Shown here piece by piece: positions 15,954 to 23,813 of a stretch of 64,000 nucleotides of DNA. Within the stretch, counting starts at the first letter, position 1. Each line of letters begins with the position of its first letter. The notes beneath the pieces were generated by a model. The model was not told where the DNA came from. It did not search any database and saw only the letters and a program-made list of their open reading frames with translations. This stretch comes from LH-M37 sp965602855 (lineage in GTDB: Bacteria > Pseudomonadota > Gammaproteobacteria > SZUA-229): NCBI GenBank assembly GCA_965602855.1, contig CBFCZV010000007.1, positions 17,292-81,291 on the forward strand, in the 5' to 3' direction. The translations under genes and the position numbers were made by a program.

Positions 15954-17294
15954 TTAAATATTTTCTTCAGACGTCTGTTTTGTGATGAGCTCACGTAATG
16001 AGAGCTGTTTAATTGAATTGCTTATAGAGCCATCAATTTTGTGCATTAAATCATCAATTATTATTTCAGATTTAATAAAATCTGTATTTTTACAGGTGGC
16101 TTCATTGTGTGATCTGATTGATTCCAGTATACGAATGACGAAAATGTTTTCCAGTGATTGCCCGGGCAAATAGGAGACGTCTCTGTCCTGATGACGTGTG
16201 ATCAATTTGTCACACTCCAAAGTATGCAAGACATCAGAGAGTGCTTCGCTGGAAATATTTAAAACATCAGAAAGCTCGCTCGAAGACCATGGTGATTTAT
16301 TCTCGTGAAAATTTTTGCCTATGTGGTACATGGCAAGTAGCGCAATTTTTTCCTTCATGCGATTGCTTAGGCTGGCAAGATTCTGTTCTGTGGGGATTTT
16401 ATCAGGGTGCTGGTGATAATAAGAAATTGTCGCGCCAATTAGTAGAATTAGCCAGCTCAGATAAATCCAGATCATAAAAATAACCAGAATAGCAAAACTA
16501 GAATAAACAACGGTATAGTTGCTGGAGTTGGCAACAAAAGTGGCAAACGTCCAGCCGGTCGCTTCCCACAGAATGCCTGCGATAAAAGCACCGATGAGTG
16601 CGGAGCGAAATTTAACTCTGGTATTGGGAACCAGTAAATAGACGACGGTAAAAGCGGCGATAACAAGAATGTAAGGCAGTAGCAGACCTGCTACTTTGAA
16701 TAGAAAACCAAAGGGCTCAATGTCGGATAATGTATTGATGACAGTGGAGCTGGTAATGGCAGCAGTAATCGCAATTGCGGTAAAAACCAGAATAGGACCG
16801 ATCATTATAACGCTGATATAATCACTAATACGTTGTGCTAATGCGCGGTATTCAGTGATATGCCAGGTGTGATTAAAGGCGCGTTCAATTTTATGTATGA
16901 GGGTGATTACAGTATAAAATAAAAGCACAACCCCCATCACGCTTAAAAGACCAACGTCTATGTTGTCGACGAAACTAACAATTTGCGTTGCAATGCGTGC
17001 GCCCTGATCACCTAGAGGATCCAGCATGGTTAGGAGTAAAGGTTCAATCTGATTGTGCATGCCGAAAGCTTTTAATATGGAAAAGCCGACAGCCAGTAGC
17101 GGCACCATGGAGAGCAAGGTGGTGTAAACCAGGCTCATGGCGCGGAGTGTTGGTAGGCCATCTGACAGGTCTCGAATAACCGCCTGAAATATGCGCAGAA
17201 ATTTGATGGCAATAGATTGCCACCTGGGAAGTTGCTCTAGTTCAACTTCCCAAAGAATATTGTGCAGCTTGTTTTTTAATTGAGTTAAAGTCAT
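15954..17294 (-). CDS. YihY/BrkB family inner-membrane protein
   Basis: Protein of 446 aa. The first ~290 residues hold about six membrane segments, including LRAMSLVYTTLLSMVPLLAV and FNHTWHI, typical of the YihY (UPF0761, formerly called RNase BN) family. A cytoplasmic C-terminal region of ~150 residues includes a winged-helix-like stretch (SSELSDVLNISSEALSDVLH). The family has no settled biochemical role; claims of RNase BN activity were withdrawn. msrA follows within three bases. The upstream thioredoxin-like gene ends 19 bases before it, so 18330-15312 may be one operon. Confidence 0.88.
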   Translation of the reverse strand: MTLTQLKNKLHNILWEVELEQLPRWQSIAIKFLRIFQAVIRDLSDGLPTLRAMSLVYTTLLSMVPLLAVGFSILKAFGMHNQIEPLLLTMLDPLGDQGARIATQIVSFVDNIDVGLLSVMGVVLLFYTVITLIHKIERAFNHTWHITEYRALAQRISDYISVIMIGPILVFTAIAITAAITSSTVINTLSDIEPFGFLFKVAGLLLPYILVIAAFTVVYLLVPNTRVKFRSALIGAFIAGILWEATGWTFATFVANSSNYTVVYSSFAILVIFMIWIYLSWLILLIGATISYYHQHPDKIPTEQNLASLSNRMKEKIALLAMYHIGKNFHENKSPWSSSELSDVLNISSEALSDVLHTLECDKLITRHQDRDVSYLPGQSLENIFVIRILESIRSHNEATCKNTDFIKSEIIIDDLMHKIDGSISNSIKQLSLRELITKQTSEENI

Positions 17295-17313
17295 TGGTTA
17301 ACGAGGCGCATCC

Positions 17314-18330
17314 TTATTTAATCTCTCTTTGTTTCAATTGCCAGGATTGGTAATTCATTTCAGTTAAATAACCACCCTTGTTTATATATTTGAGTACGCC
17401 GAGTAATCGATAGAATTTTACAACAGAATCAATTCTTATGATCTCTCTGCCATTATTGTCGAAAAAAATAAGCGTCGGCGCATAAAACAGCCCAAGTTGT
17501 TTTGCCCATTCTCTGGCGGTAGTGTTGTAGCCATCGGGAGTAATAACAGGTGTGTTCGACCACATATTAAGCTGAACGCTGTTGATCTTATCAAGTTCAT
17601 TGAGCGTTTCTTCCTGATTGAGTGGTGAGGTGTGTAGTAGATCGCAGGCATGACAGTTCCCCTGTTCAAAAGATACCATCAATGGCTGCTTATTTTTATT
17701 AATGATATTTTTTAGATTAAAGGGTGGTTCAATGAAGAAATCTCTTTCATTAAGTCCTTCAGCGAGAAAAAACAGGCCCTGTTCTGCCCGCTCCAGATAA
17801 TCACGAAAGGGTTCTTTTAGATAAAATTCTTCAGCAACATATTTTAATGCAGCACGAAACTTATAAGGTGGATAATAGCCACGGAGCCTGAAAACGGGTT
17901 TTCCTTTTCGATCATAAAAAACTAGCGAAGGCGTAAAGTTAGTGTCGTAGTGAATAGAAAGATCTCGCTCGGTATATTCCTTGCCATCGGTATCGACAAT
18001 GTCCATGGTGCTCCAGATATCGATGTTTATGATGTCATAGTGTTTACGTGTGTAATGTTCAATATCACTGGCGCTCAAACTTTGTTTGATGAATTGCTCG
18101 CAGTAGCTACAGCGCTCCTGTCCAAAATAAACGATCAGGCCATTTTTACCAGCATCGAGTGCATCCTGCAGATCATCGCTTAAATAGCCTGATGATTTTT
18201 TGAACCAGTCGGGGTGAGTAAGGCTCTGTGACAGCGGGGCATCGTCAAAATCAAGGCCATCACTATCTGTTTCGGCAAACGCAAGGCTGGAAAGAATACA
18301 GAACGAAATAGCGTATAAAATTGATTTCAT
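17314..18330 (-). CDS. Exported tandem-thioredoxin protein (SoxW-like)
   Basis: Protein of 338 aa with a signal peptide (MKSILYAISFCILSSLAFA), so periplasmic. It has two thioredoxin-like domains in tandem. The first has the CxxC site CSYC (RCSYCEQF, with YFGQER before it) and cis-proline loop FTPSLVF. The second has CHAC (NCHACDLL) and loop YAPTLIF. The domains resemble SoxW/thioredoxin_2-type periplasmic reductases. A start 12 bases upstream at 18342 is possible; neither start has a good ribosome site. It is divergent from another thioredoxin-fold gene at 18465. It may supply reducing power to periplasmic proteins. Confidence 0.83.
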   Translation of the reverse strand: MKSILYAISFCILSSLAFAETDSDGLDFDDAPLSQSLTHPDWFKKSSGYLSDDLQDALDAGKNGLIVYFGQERCSYCEQFIKQSLSASDIEHYTRKHYDIINIDIWSTMDIVDTDGKEYTERDLSIHYDTNFTPSLVFYDRKGKPVFRLRGYYPPYKFRAALKYVAEEFYLKEPFRDYLERAEQGLFFLAEGLNERDFFIEPPFNLKNIINKNKQPLMVSFEQGNCHACDLLHTSPLNQEETLNELDKINSVQLNMWSNTPVITPDGYNTTAREWAKQLGLFYAPTLIFFDNNGREIIRIDSVVKFYRLLGVLKYINKGGYLTEMNYQSWQLKQREIK

Positions 18331-18464
18331 AGTAATGAGCATAGAAGGCTTTATAGATAAATGCTAAATTGATTCTCATCAGCTTAGCTGTCTGTTCAAT
18401 TGTAAGTAATTGACAGGTTATACCAAAGCTTTATTTATAGAACGCATAGGTTCATATATCCGTC

Positions 18465-19106
18465 ATGACTTCAGCCCATGCAATTTTAATATTAACTAGC
18501 CAGTGCCCGCACTGTGCCAGTGTGATGAAATCACTGTCCGAAATGGTCAAGCAGGGCGAGCTGGCTTCACTGGAAATTATTAATCTGGAGAAAAAGCCGG
18601 AAATGGCAGAAAAGCTGGGGGTAAGAACCGTACCGTGGATAAAAATTGGCTGGTTTGAACTGGAAGGTCTGCACAGCCAGAAAGAGTTACAGCTAAAAGC
18701 CCAGCAGGCGGGTAGTGATGAGGGTGTGTTGGCCTACATTTCAGAAGCGCTGTGGCAGGGTAGAGCCAATCAAGTGTTAGCGATGCTAGATAATCAGCAC
18801 GATTTGATCCGCCACGTGCTGATATTGCTCGGTGATGCCGAAGCCATTATAAATGTTCGTCTAGGTATTGGCGTAGTGCTGGAAGAATATGCCTCAGCAG
18901 ACTGGTTTGCTGCCTATATCCCTCAGTTAGCTGATTACACACACCATCAGGATGAAAGAGTGCGGATGGATGTTTGTTATTACTTATCGCTGACTAAAAA
19001 TAGTGAAGTCATCCCTTATATTAAGAGCCTACTGGATGATAGCAGCGAACAGGTGCGCGAAGTAGCAGAAGAAAGTCTGCATGATTTACATGAAACAGTT
19101 GTGTAG
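18465..19106 (+). CDS. Thioredoxin-fold/HEAT-repeat fusion protein
   Basis: Protein of 213 aa. Residues 1-80 form a glutaredoxin/thioredoxin-like domain with CPHC at about 14-17 and the cis-proline loop RTVPWIKIG. The rest is all helical, with HEAT-like repeats (VRMDVCYYLSLTKNSEVIPYIKSLL and VREVAEESLHDLHE regions). No signal peptide is present. HEAT repeats bind proteins, so this may reduce specific client proteins. I recognise no gene symbol. It is divergent from the exported tandem thioredoxin and convergent with the small gene at 19116. Confidence 0.75.
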   Translation: MTSAHAILILTSQCPHCASVMKSLSEMVKQGELASLEIINLEKKPEMAEKLGVRTVPWIKIGWFELEGLHSQKELQLKAQQAGSDEGVLAYISEALWQGRANQVLAMLDNQHDLIRHVLILLGDAEAIINVRLGIGVVLEEYASADWFAAYIPQLADYTHHQDERVRMDVCYYLSLTKNSEVIPYIKSLLDDSSEQVREVAEESLHDLHETVV

Positions 19107-19115
19107 TTTTAAGGC

Positions 19116-19370
19116 TCACCACGCATAGGCTTCTAGCCATTCCAGCAGATAATAGAGGTATTGGCCTTCAGATGACTTTGAAGGCCCACTGACACGGGCT
19201 GCATAGCGTTTGTTTTCAGGCTCTGCCGAATCAATGGCTGCCGCCGCAGAAGGCATAATTTCCACACAACCTGAAGAAAAGCGATTACGACTCCGCCGTG
19301 GCACATAAACCACGGCAAACTCCATATTGGAAACATTAGTCTCAGGATCGGGTGGGATTATCCCGCGCAT
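19116..19370 (-). CDS. Small conserved protein of unknown function
   Basis: Protein of 84 aa with no recognised domain. Ordered-looking segments MEFAVVYVPRR, GCVEIMPSAAAAIDSA, KRYAARVSGPSKSSEGQ and YYLLEWLEA read like a compact soluble domain, and I have an impression of a conserved family in gammaproteobacteria. The start used here lies eight bases after the YqhA-like stop, suggesting coupling. An internal ATG at 19325 (MEFAVVYV) would give 69 aa and is equally possible; neither has a clear ribosome site. Confidence 0.55.
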   Translation of the reverse strand: MRGIIPPDPETNVSNMEFAVVYVPRRSRNRFSSGCVEIMPSAAAAIDSAEPENKRYAARVSGPSKSSEGQYLYYLLEWLEAYAW

Positions 19371-19377
19371 AGGGCGC

Positions 19378-19869
19378 TTAATGCTGGTTCATCTTGTCAA
19401 CAACAGCCATGCCCAGGGCCGACAGGACAAAGGTTAAATGAATAATGATGAAGTACATTAGCTTATCATTATCGATGTGTTCGGCATTCATAAATGCTTT
19501 GAGCAGGTGAATGGATGAAATGGCGACAATGGAGGCGGCAACCTTTTGTTTTAGCGAGCCAGAATCCATTTTACCCAGCCAGGATAATTTTTCCGTACCC
19601 TCTTCTATATCTATGGTGGAAACAAAGTTTTCATAACCACTGAGCATGACCATCACCAGCAGGCCACCGACCAGTGCAATATCAATCAGACTTAAAATAA
19701 GCAGAACCACTTCAGTTTCTTTCATGCTGAACAGTATGGGGATTACATGGAAAATCTCCTGAAAGAACTTAACGCCCAGAACGATAAGGCCAAAACTCAG
19801 ACCCATATAAATGGGAGCGAGCAACCATCGGCTGGCGTAAAGGAGGGATTCAGCGGTACGTTCGATCAT
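19378..19869 (-). CDS. yqhA: YqhA family (UPF0114) membrane protein
   Basis: Inner-membrane protein of 163 aa with three to four hydrophobic segments. ASRWLLAPIYMGLS near the N-terminus and LSWLGKMDSGSLKQKVAAS in the middle are hallmarks of the UPF0114/YqhA family; function unknown. The frame runs to a TTG at 19899, but the ATG at 19867-19869 (MIERTAES) gives almost the length of E. coli YqhA and has AAGG about eight bases before it. It is in an apparent operon with the small gene at 19116. An FNR-type box lies about 60 bases upstream. Confidence 0.88.
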   Translation of the reverse strand: MIERTAESLLYASRWLLAPIYMGLSFGLIVLGVKFFQEIFHVIPILFSMKETEVVLLILSLIDIALVGGLLVMVMLSGYENFVSTIDIEEGTEKLSWLGKMDSGSLKQKVAASIVAISSIHLLKAFMNAEHIDNDKLMYFIIIHLTFVLSALGMAVVDKMNQH

Positions 19870-19929
19870 ATTGGATAGCCTTGAATTAATGTGTGACAAA
19901 GGAGTCGTGGTGTATTGTAATGATTAGAT

Positions 19930-19943
19930 TTGATGTATATCAA
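19930..19943. promoter_or_regulatory. Perfect FNR/ANR-type box
   Basis: TTGATGTATATCAA matches the FNR consensus TTGATnnnnATCAA exactly. It lies between the divergent yqhA-like and slyD genes, about 60 bases before the former's start and 110 before the latter's. Oxygen- or redox-dependent control of one or both is inferred. Because the motif is symmetric, orientation does not help choose the target. Confidence 0.55.
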
Positions 19944-20054
19944 GGGCTTGTAGGCATATTATTGCAGTTTCCTTGCTATATGGCTGCTGGCTACCGATTT
20001 TTGATCATTTCTGATAAAATTCGCAGCCCATAAATATTCTACACGGATACCTCC

Positions 20055-20537
20055 ATGCAAATCGAAAAAAATAAAGTTGCGACCCTCCATTACACATTGA
20101 AAGACAATGAAGGTAATGTCATCGATCAATCAGAAGATGGTAGCTTTGTTTATTTGCACGGCGCCCTAAACATTATCCCGGGTCTTGAAACTGCATTAAC
20201 TGGCAAGGCTGCTGGTGAAGAACTCAATGTAAAAATTGCACCTGAAGAAGCTTACGGCGTTCGTAATGATGAACATATTCAGGAAGTGCCCAAGGAAATG
20301 TTCGAGTCAGATGCTGAAATTAACGTAGGCATGCAGTTTCAAGCGCAAGGCCCCGGTGGTGAAGAACTAATGGTCACCGTCGCTGAAATCAAAGATGATG
20401 CAATTGTTGTAGATGGCAATCACCCTTTAGCTGGCATGGAACTGAACTTCGACGTGAAAATTGTTGAAGTAAGAGATGCCTCGGCAGAAGAACTGGAGCA
20501 TGGCCATGTTCATAACCCAGAAGGTTGTGGTCACTAA
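20055..20537 (+). CDS. slyD: FKBP-type peptidyl-prolyl isomerase, SlyD-like
   Basis: Protein of 160 aa with the SlyD layout. The FKBP domain is split by the insert-in-flap (chaperone) domain: LHYTLKDNEGNVIDQS, FVYLHGALNIIPGLETAL and PEEAYGVRN mark the FKBP part, and residues about 70-125 the insert. The tail EHGHVHNPEGCGH is a shortened version of the His/Cys-rich metal-binding tail, so nickel binding may be reduced. It catalyses proline isomerisation and assists folding in the cytoplasm. The SET-domain gene follows 21 bases later. Confidence 0.92.
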   Translation: MQIEKNKVATLHYTLKDNEGNVIDQSEDGSFVYLHGALNIIPGLETALTGKAAGEELNVKIAPEEAYGVRNDEHIQEVPKEMFESDAEINVGMQFQAQGPGGEELMVTVAEIKDDAIVVDGNHPLAGMELNFDVKIVEVRDASAEELEHGHVHNPEGCGH

Positions 20538-20558
20538 ATTAAAAAGCTGGAAGGATTC

Positions 20559-20939
20559 ATGCCAAATGAAATAGAACTGGAAGCTCTGTTTTATGTTGAT
20601 GATTCGGGTATACATGGCAAAGGCCTTTATGCCCGAGTCTCAATAAAAAAAGGCGAATACATGGGTACCTACGATGGCCCGGAAGGCATCGAAGAAGGCG
20701 ATAATGTATTAGAAAATGGCAGCCACGTTTTATGGGTTGAAGAGGAAGATGGAACATGGATCGGTCGGGATGGCCAGAATATCTTGCGCTACCTCAATCA
20801 CAATAAAAAACCCCACGCCGAATTTAATGGCTTTGAATTGTACGCCATCAAAAATATCAAAGAAGGCGAAGAGCTTACGATTGATTATGGCGATGAGCCT
20901 GATCCGGATGATTGTGATGAATCCCCCAGTGTTAAATGA
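20559..20939 (+). CDS. SET-domain protein
   Basis: Protein of 126 aa forming a minimal SET domain: GIHGKGLYARVSIKKGE, then RYLNHNKKPHAEF (the NHxxxPN-like cofactor motif), and EELTIDYGDEPD (the ELTIDY motif). SET domains transfer methyl groups from S-adenosylmethionine to protein lysines. Bacterial stand-alone versions have few known targets; a ribosomal or chaperone target is only a guess suggested by its operon-like position after slyD. It has an acidic C-terminus (DPDDCDESPSVK). Confidence 0.85.
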   Translation: MPNEIELEALFYVDDSGIHGKGLYARVSIKKGEYMGTYDGPEGIEEGDNVLENGSHVLWVEEEDGTWIGRDGQNILRYLNHNKKPHAEFNGFELYAIKNIKEGEELTIDYGDEPDPDDCDESPSVK

Positions 20940-20950
20940 TGTGTTCTAAC

Positions 20951-21718
20951 TTAGAAATCCACTGGCAAATAAAAGAATACAAACCGTCCGTCTTCGATAT
21001 CAACTTTTAAAGTTGCACCATGGTACACGCCATAATCCACATAACCGGGTAGCGGGCTATTAGCGTGGCATTCACTGGCGTGTTGCGGTGATTCAAAATC
21101 ACGATCCTTGTCGTACCATGAAAGCAGCATGTGGTTTTCAAGTTTATGGTCAGCAACTCTGTTGGCTATTTGCATTGCCACCTGATAATCGGCGGGAGAT
21201 GGTTCAGGGCTAAGATCAACCGTTTCTACATTGGAGAAGTCAGGGCCTTCCATATTGCAGAATGATCCGGATTCTGGTTTGTCTTGCCGTGTTGCTACCT
21301 GTTCAAAATGAATGGTCGATTTTTTATCGATATCAGCGGATATGTTGGATGATACCGGACAATGCCCCATGCGGTCGATGATGTAAGCAACATCATCATC
21401 ACTGGGTTGGCCTGATTTTAGTTTTACGTTGAATGTGACATCAACGCTTTGAATGTTCCAGAATTCTCCTGCTGTGAGTTTGAGTTCACCGGTAGCTGAT
21501 TCAAGTATCAGGTTTCGTTCTGCGCTATTGGTGCGCATGTAGAGATGCTGGCAGGAGAACAGACCATACACCAGCAGCAGAAATCCCGGTGATTTTGTGC
21601 TCAGATGCAGCGTTTTCCATTCGCCATCAGTCCATATTTCTACGGCAAGATCAGTGACATCATTCTTGTCAGTTTTGTAGTTGCAGGCAAGGCGCAGGTG
21701 AAAATTTTTGTCGGGCAT
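20951..21718 (-). CDS. Unknown protein with a CP motif (possibly OsmC-like)
   Basis: Protein of 255 aa with no signal peptide or membrane segment. The middle part (SVDVTFNVKLKSGQ, then MGHCPVSSNI around residue 120) vaguely resembles the C-terminal CP region of OsmC/Ohr thiol peroxidases. The C-terminal part (LLSWYDKDRDFESP, GYVDYGVYHGATLKV, FVFFYLPV) looks like a separate compact domain with a conserved Cys/His (HASECH). I do not recognise it with certainty. It lies 12 bases after efpL and is likely co-transcribed with it. Confidence 0.6.
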   Translation of the reverse strand: MPDKNFHLRLACNYKTDKNDVTDLAVEIWTDGEWKTLHLSTKSPGFLLLVYGLFSCQHLYMRTNSAERNLILESATGELKLTAGEFWNIQSVDVTFNVKLKSGQPSDDDVAYIIDRMGHCPVSSNISADIDKKSTIHFEQVATRQDKPESGSFCNMEGPDFSNVETVDLSPEPSPADYQVAMQIANRVADHKLENHMLLSWYDKDRDFESPQHASECHANSPLPGYVDYGVYHGATLKVDIEDGRFVFFYLPVDF

Positions 21719-21730
21719 TTTGTAGTTGTC

Positions 21731-22294
21731 TTAAGCGCGTGAGATAAATTCTTGGGTTTCAGTGTGTACCTTGATGCTTTCACCTTCTGTCAGGTATTCA
21801 GGAACCTGTACGATGAGACCGGTGCTGAGTGTTGCGGGCTTGGTGCGTGCGGAAGAAGAGGCTGATTTCATTGCTGGCGCACATTCGGTGATTTCCAGTG
21901 TGACGATGGCAGGCAGTTCGATTCCGAGTATCTGTCCTTCCGCGATCAGTGCGGATACGCCTTCCAGTCCTTCGGAAAGAAATTGTAACTCTTCTTTAAC
22001 GCTATCATCTGCCAGAGTGTACTGGTCGTAGTTTTCGGTGTCCATAAAAGTGCAACCATCAGCGTCGCGGAATAACAGCTGGATGGGGCTGCGGGTCATT
22101 TCGACATCATCAATTTTTTCATCGCCTTTGAAACTGCGTTCAAATTTTTGATGTGTGGCAACATCCTGACCAGTGACTTTATAGAGTGTACTGCCGCCGC
22201 GTGAGTGTGGTGATTGCACAAAAATCTTTTTGACGATGATGTTCTTGCCATCGATTTTAAATACAGTGCTTTTCTTTAGGTCATTTGCTTTCAT
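21731..22294 (-). CDS. efpL: Elongation factor P-like protein EfpL (YeiP)
   Basis: Protein of 187 aa with the three-barrel layout of EF-P. The YeiP/EfpL subgroup is shown by SPHSRGGSTLYKV at about 29-40, where an arginine (Arg32) occupies the loop tip that carries the modified lysine or rhamnosylated arginine in true EF-P. PATLSTGLIVQVPEYLTEGE in the last barrel is the EF-P signature. EfpL is reported to relieve ribosome stalling on a range of motifs, including polyproline. The unknown CP-motif gene follows; the AmmeMemoRadiSam genes lie just upstream on the same strand. Confidence 0.9.
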   Translation of the reverse strand: MKANDLKKSTVFKIDGKNIIVKKIFVQSPHSRGGSTLYKVTGQDVATHQKFERSFKGDEKIDDVEMTRSPIQLLFRDADGCTFMDTENYDQYTLADDSVKEELQFLSEGLEGVSALIAEGQILGIELPAIVTLEITECAPAMKSASSSARTKPATLSTGLIVQVPEYLTEGESIKVHTETQEFISRA

Positions 22295-22368
22295 GGTTGC
22301 TACACGCGATTTGTTGAGTTTTGTTTGATGCGGATTATCGCATTTTTAAGCAGGCTTGTTGAGGGTGT

Positions 22369-22920
22369 TTAGAATTCTTCAACGGTGTATCGCTGAATAC
22401 GAATGCTGTCGCTCCAGTAATTACCGGGCAAACCGGACTTCATTTTTAGATGAGTGAGAAATTCTTTTTTGTCCTGTACGGATTCCCAAACTGATGGCAG
22501 AAAAGTGCCCCGTCGCTGTCCTTCTTCCATGATCAGGCCATCAATGTTTGGACGTATCTGTTTTAATAAGTCGTCTTCAGAATCAAAAAATATTTCTTCG
22601 GGTGTGCCGAGAATGGAAATGTGAATAGCAAGCTGATCGAGTTCCTGTGCTCTTAATGGTGGGAAGCGTGTATCAGAAAAAGCAGCGGCGAATGCGTTGT
22701 GAGCAACATCTTCGGCTAGTGCTCGAACCGGCTCAAGCATGCCAATGCAGCCGCGTAGCTGGCCGTGTTTGTGCAGGGTAACAAAAGTAGCACGTTTGGT
22801 ATTGAGCTCAGCATCGAGTTTAGTTAAATCGACAGCCAATGGCTTACCATCGGACAAACCTGACTTGATTGAATCGTAAGCGATATCGTGAAGTTGTTGA
22901 TGTTGTTCTTTGCTATGCAT
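22369..22920 (-). CDS. amrA: AmmeMemoRadiSam system protein A (AMMECR1 domain)
   Basis: Protein of 183 aa with a single AMMECR1 domain. The family's signature HGQLRGCIGMLEPVRAL is present around residues 51-67, followed by AFSDTRFPPL and HISILGTPEEI. AMMECR1 proteins occur from bacteria to human; their reaction is unknown. Here it lies nine bases after the Memo-like gene and completes the trio AMMECR1-Memo-radical SAM, known as the AmmeMemoRadiSam system. A cytoplasmic function is expected. Confidence 0.92.
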   Translation of the reverse strand: MHSKEQHQQLHDIAYDSIKSGLSDGKPLAVDLTKLDAELNTKRATFVTLHKHGQLRGCIGMLEPVRALAEDVAHNAFAAAFSDTRFPPLRAQELDQLAIHISILGTPEEIFFDSEDDLLKQIRPNIDGLIMEEGQRRGTFLPSVWESVQDKKEFLTHLKMKSGLPGNYWSDSIRIQRYTVEEF

Positions 22921-22929
22921 TAGTCATCT

Positions 22930-23721
22930 TCATTGTTGTGTGAATGCCCAGGCACCGTAACCGACGACTTTATCTTTGCTGCCAGCGGTGTCACCAGAGT
23001 TGCGTAAATCAAGTGTAGTTACTTTTAAATTATGTTTGCGTGCCGACAGCAATAAACCCAACACAGGATTACGGCCACAGGCCTGTTCATAATGAATATG
23101 GTCGGCATCAAGATTTTCAATGGCCTTGCAGGTAGTTGCATCCATGGTTTGAGCGGTGATGTAATCATGGTAGTGACTCAGGTCGGAAGAGATAACGATC
23201 AGCGTTTCATCTCCGCCCCAGACGGCTTCTAAAACTTCGTGTACTTCAGTGCCACTAGCTTCACCAACAACCAATGGCAGCAGGGTAAATTCACCCAGTG
23301 TTTGTTGCAGGAACGGCAGTTGAACTTCGAGGCTGTGCTCCTCTGAGTGGGTTTGATCAAATTCCTGTACTTGCGGTAGTTGAACAAGTTTCCCGCTGAG
23401 TTCATGATCAATGGGAATCGAGCCTAAGGGCGTTTCAAAATAATCAGCACTGCTGGTGGCCAGACCGGATAAGGCGACACGGTGACAGGGTCCCAGTAAA
23501 ACCACGCGCTTAATTTTACCTTTGGCGGGAATGAGTTGCGCAAAGGCACTGGCAGCAATCGCCCCAGAGTAAACATAACCAGCGTGTGGCACGATGATAG
23601 CCTTGGGTGCTGGGGCAACAATGCTGGCCTCGGCAAGCATGGACTGAACTTCTGCACGAAGCTGTGCAGGGTCACCGGTATAGAACATATCAGCAACGGC
23701 AGCGGGTCGAATAACAGACAT
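22930..23721 (-). CDS. amrB: AmmeMemoRadiSam system protein B (Memo-like)
   Basis: Protein of 263 aa of the Memo family, related in fold to non-haem iron extradiol dioxygenases. Metal-ligand histidine candidates are visible in VPHAGYVYSG, GPCHRVALSG and SSDLSHYHDY, and SEEHSLEVQLPFLQ is the family's middle motif. The enzymatic activity is unproven; human MEMO1 binds copper or iron. It is divergent from the radical SAM gene (92 bases between starts) and directly upstream of amrA. Confidence 0.92.
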   Translation of the reverse strand: MSVIRPAAVADMFYTGDPAQLRAEVQSMLAEASIVAPAPKAIIVPHAGYVYSGAIAASAFAQLIPAKGKIKRVVLLGPCHRVALSGLATSSADYFETPLGSIPIDHELSGKLVQLPQVQEFDQTHSEEHSLEVQLPFLQQTLGEFTLLPLVVGEASGTEVHEVLEAVWGGDETLIVISSDLSHYHDYITAQTMDATTCKAIENLDADHIHYEQACGRNPVLGLLLSARKHNLKVTTLDLRNSGDTAGSKDKVVGYGAWAFTQQ

Positions 23722-23813
23722 AACACACCTCCAATAGCTTCCATTATGCGACCGATGGGCTTTAAATGTACAGAGTTCGGCCTTATATTAGTAAGTCTAG
23801 AGGGAGGTGGATG

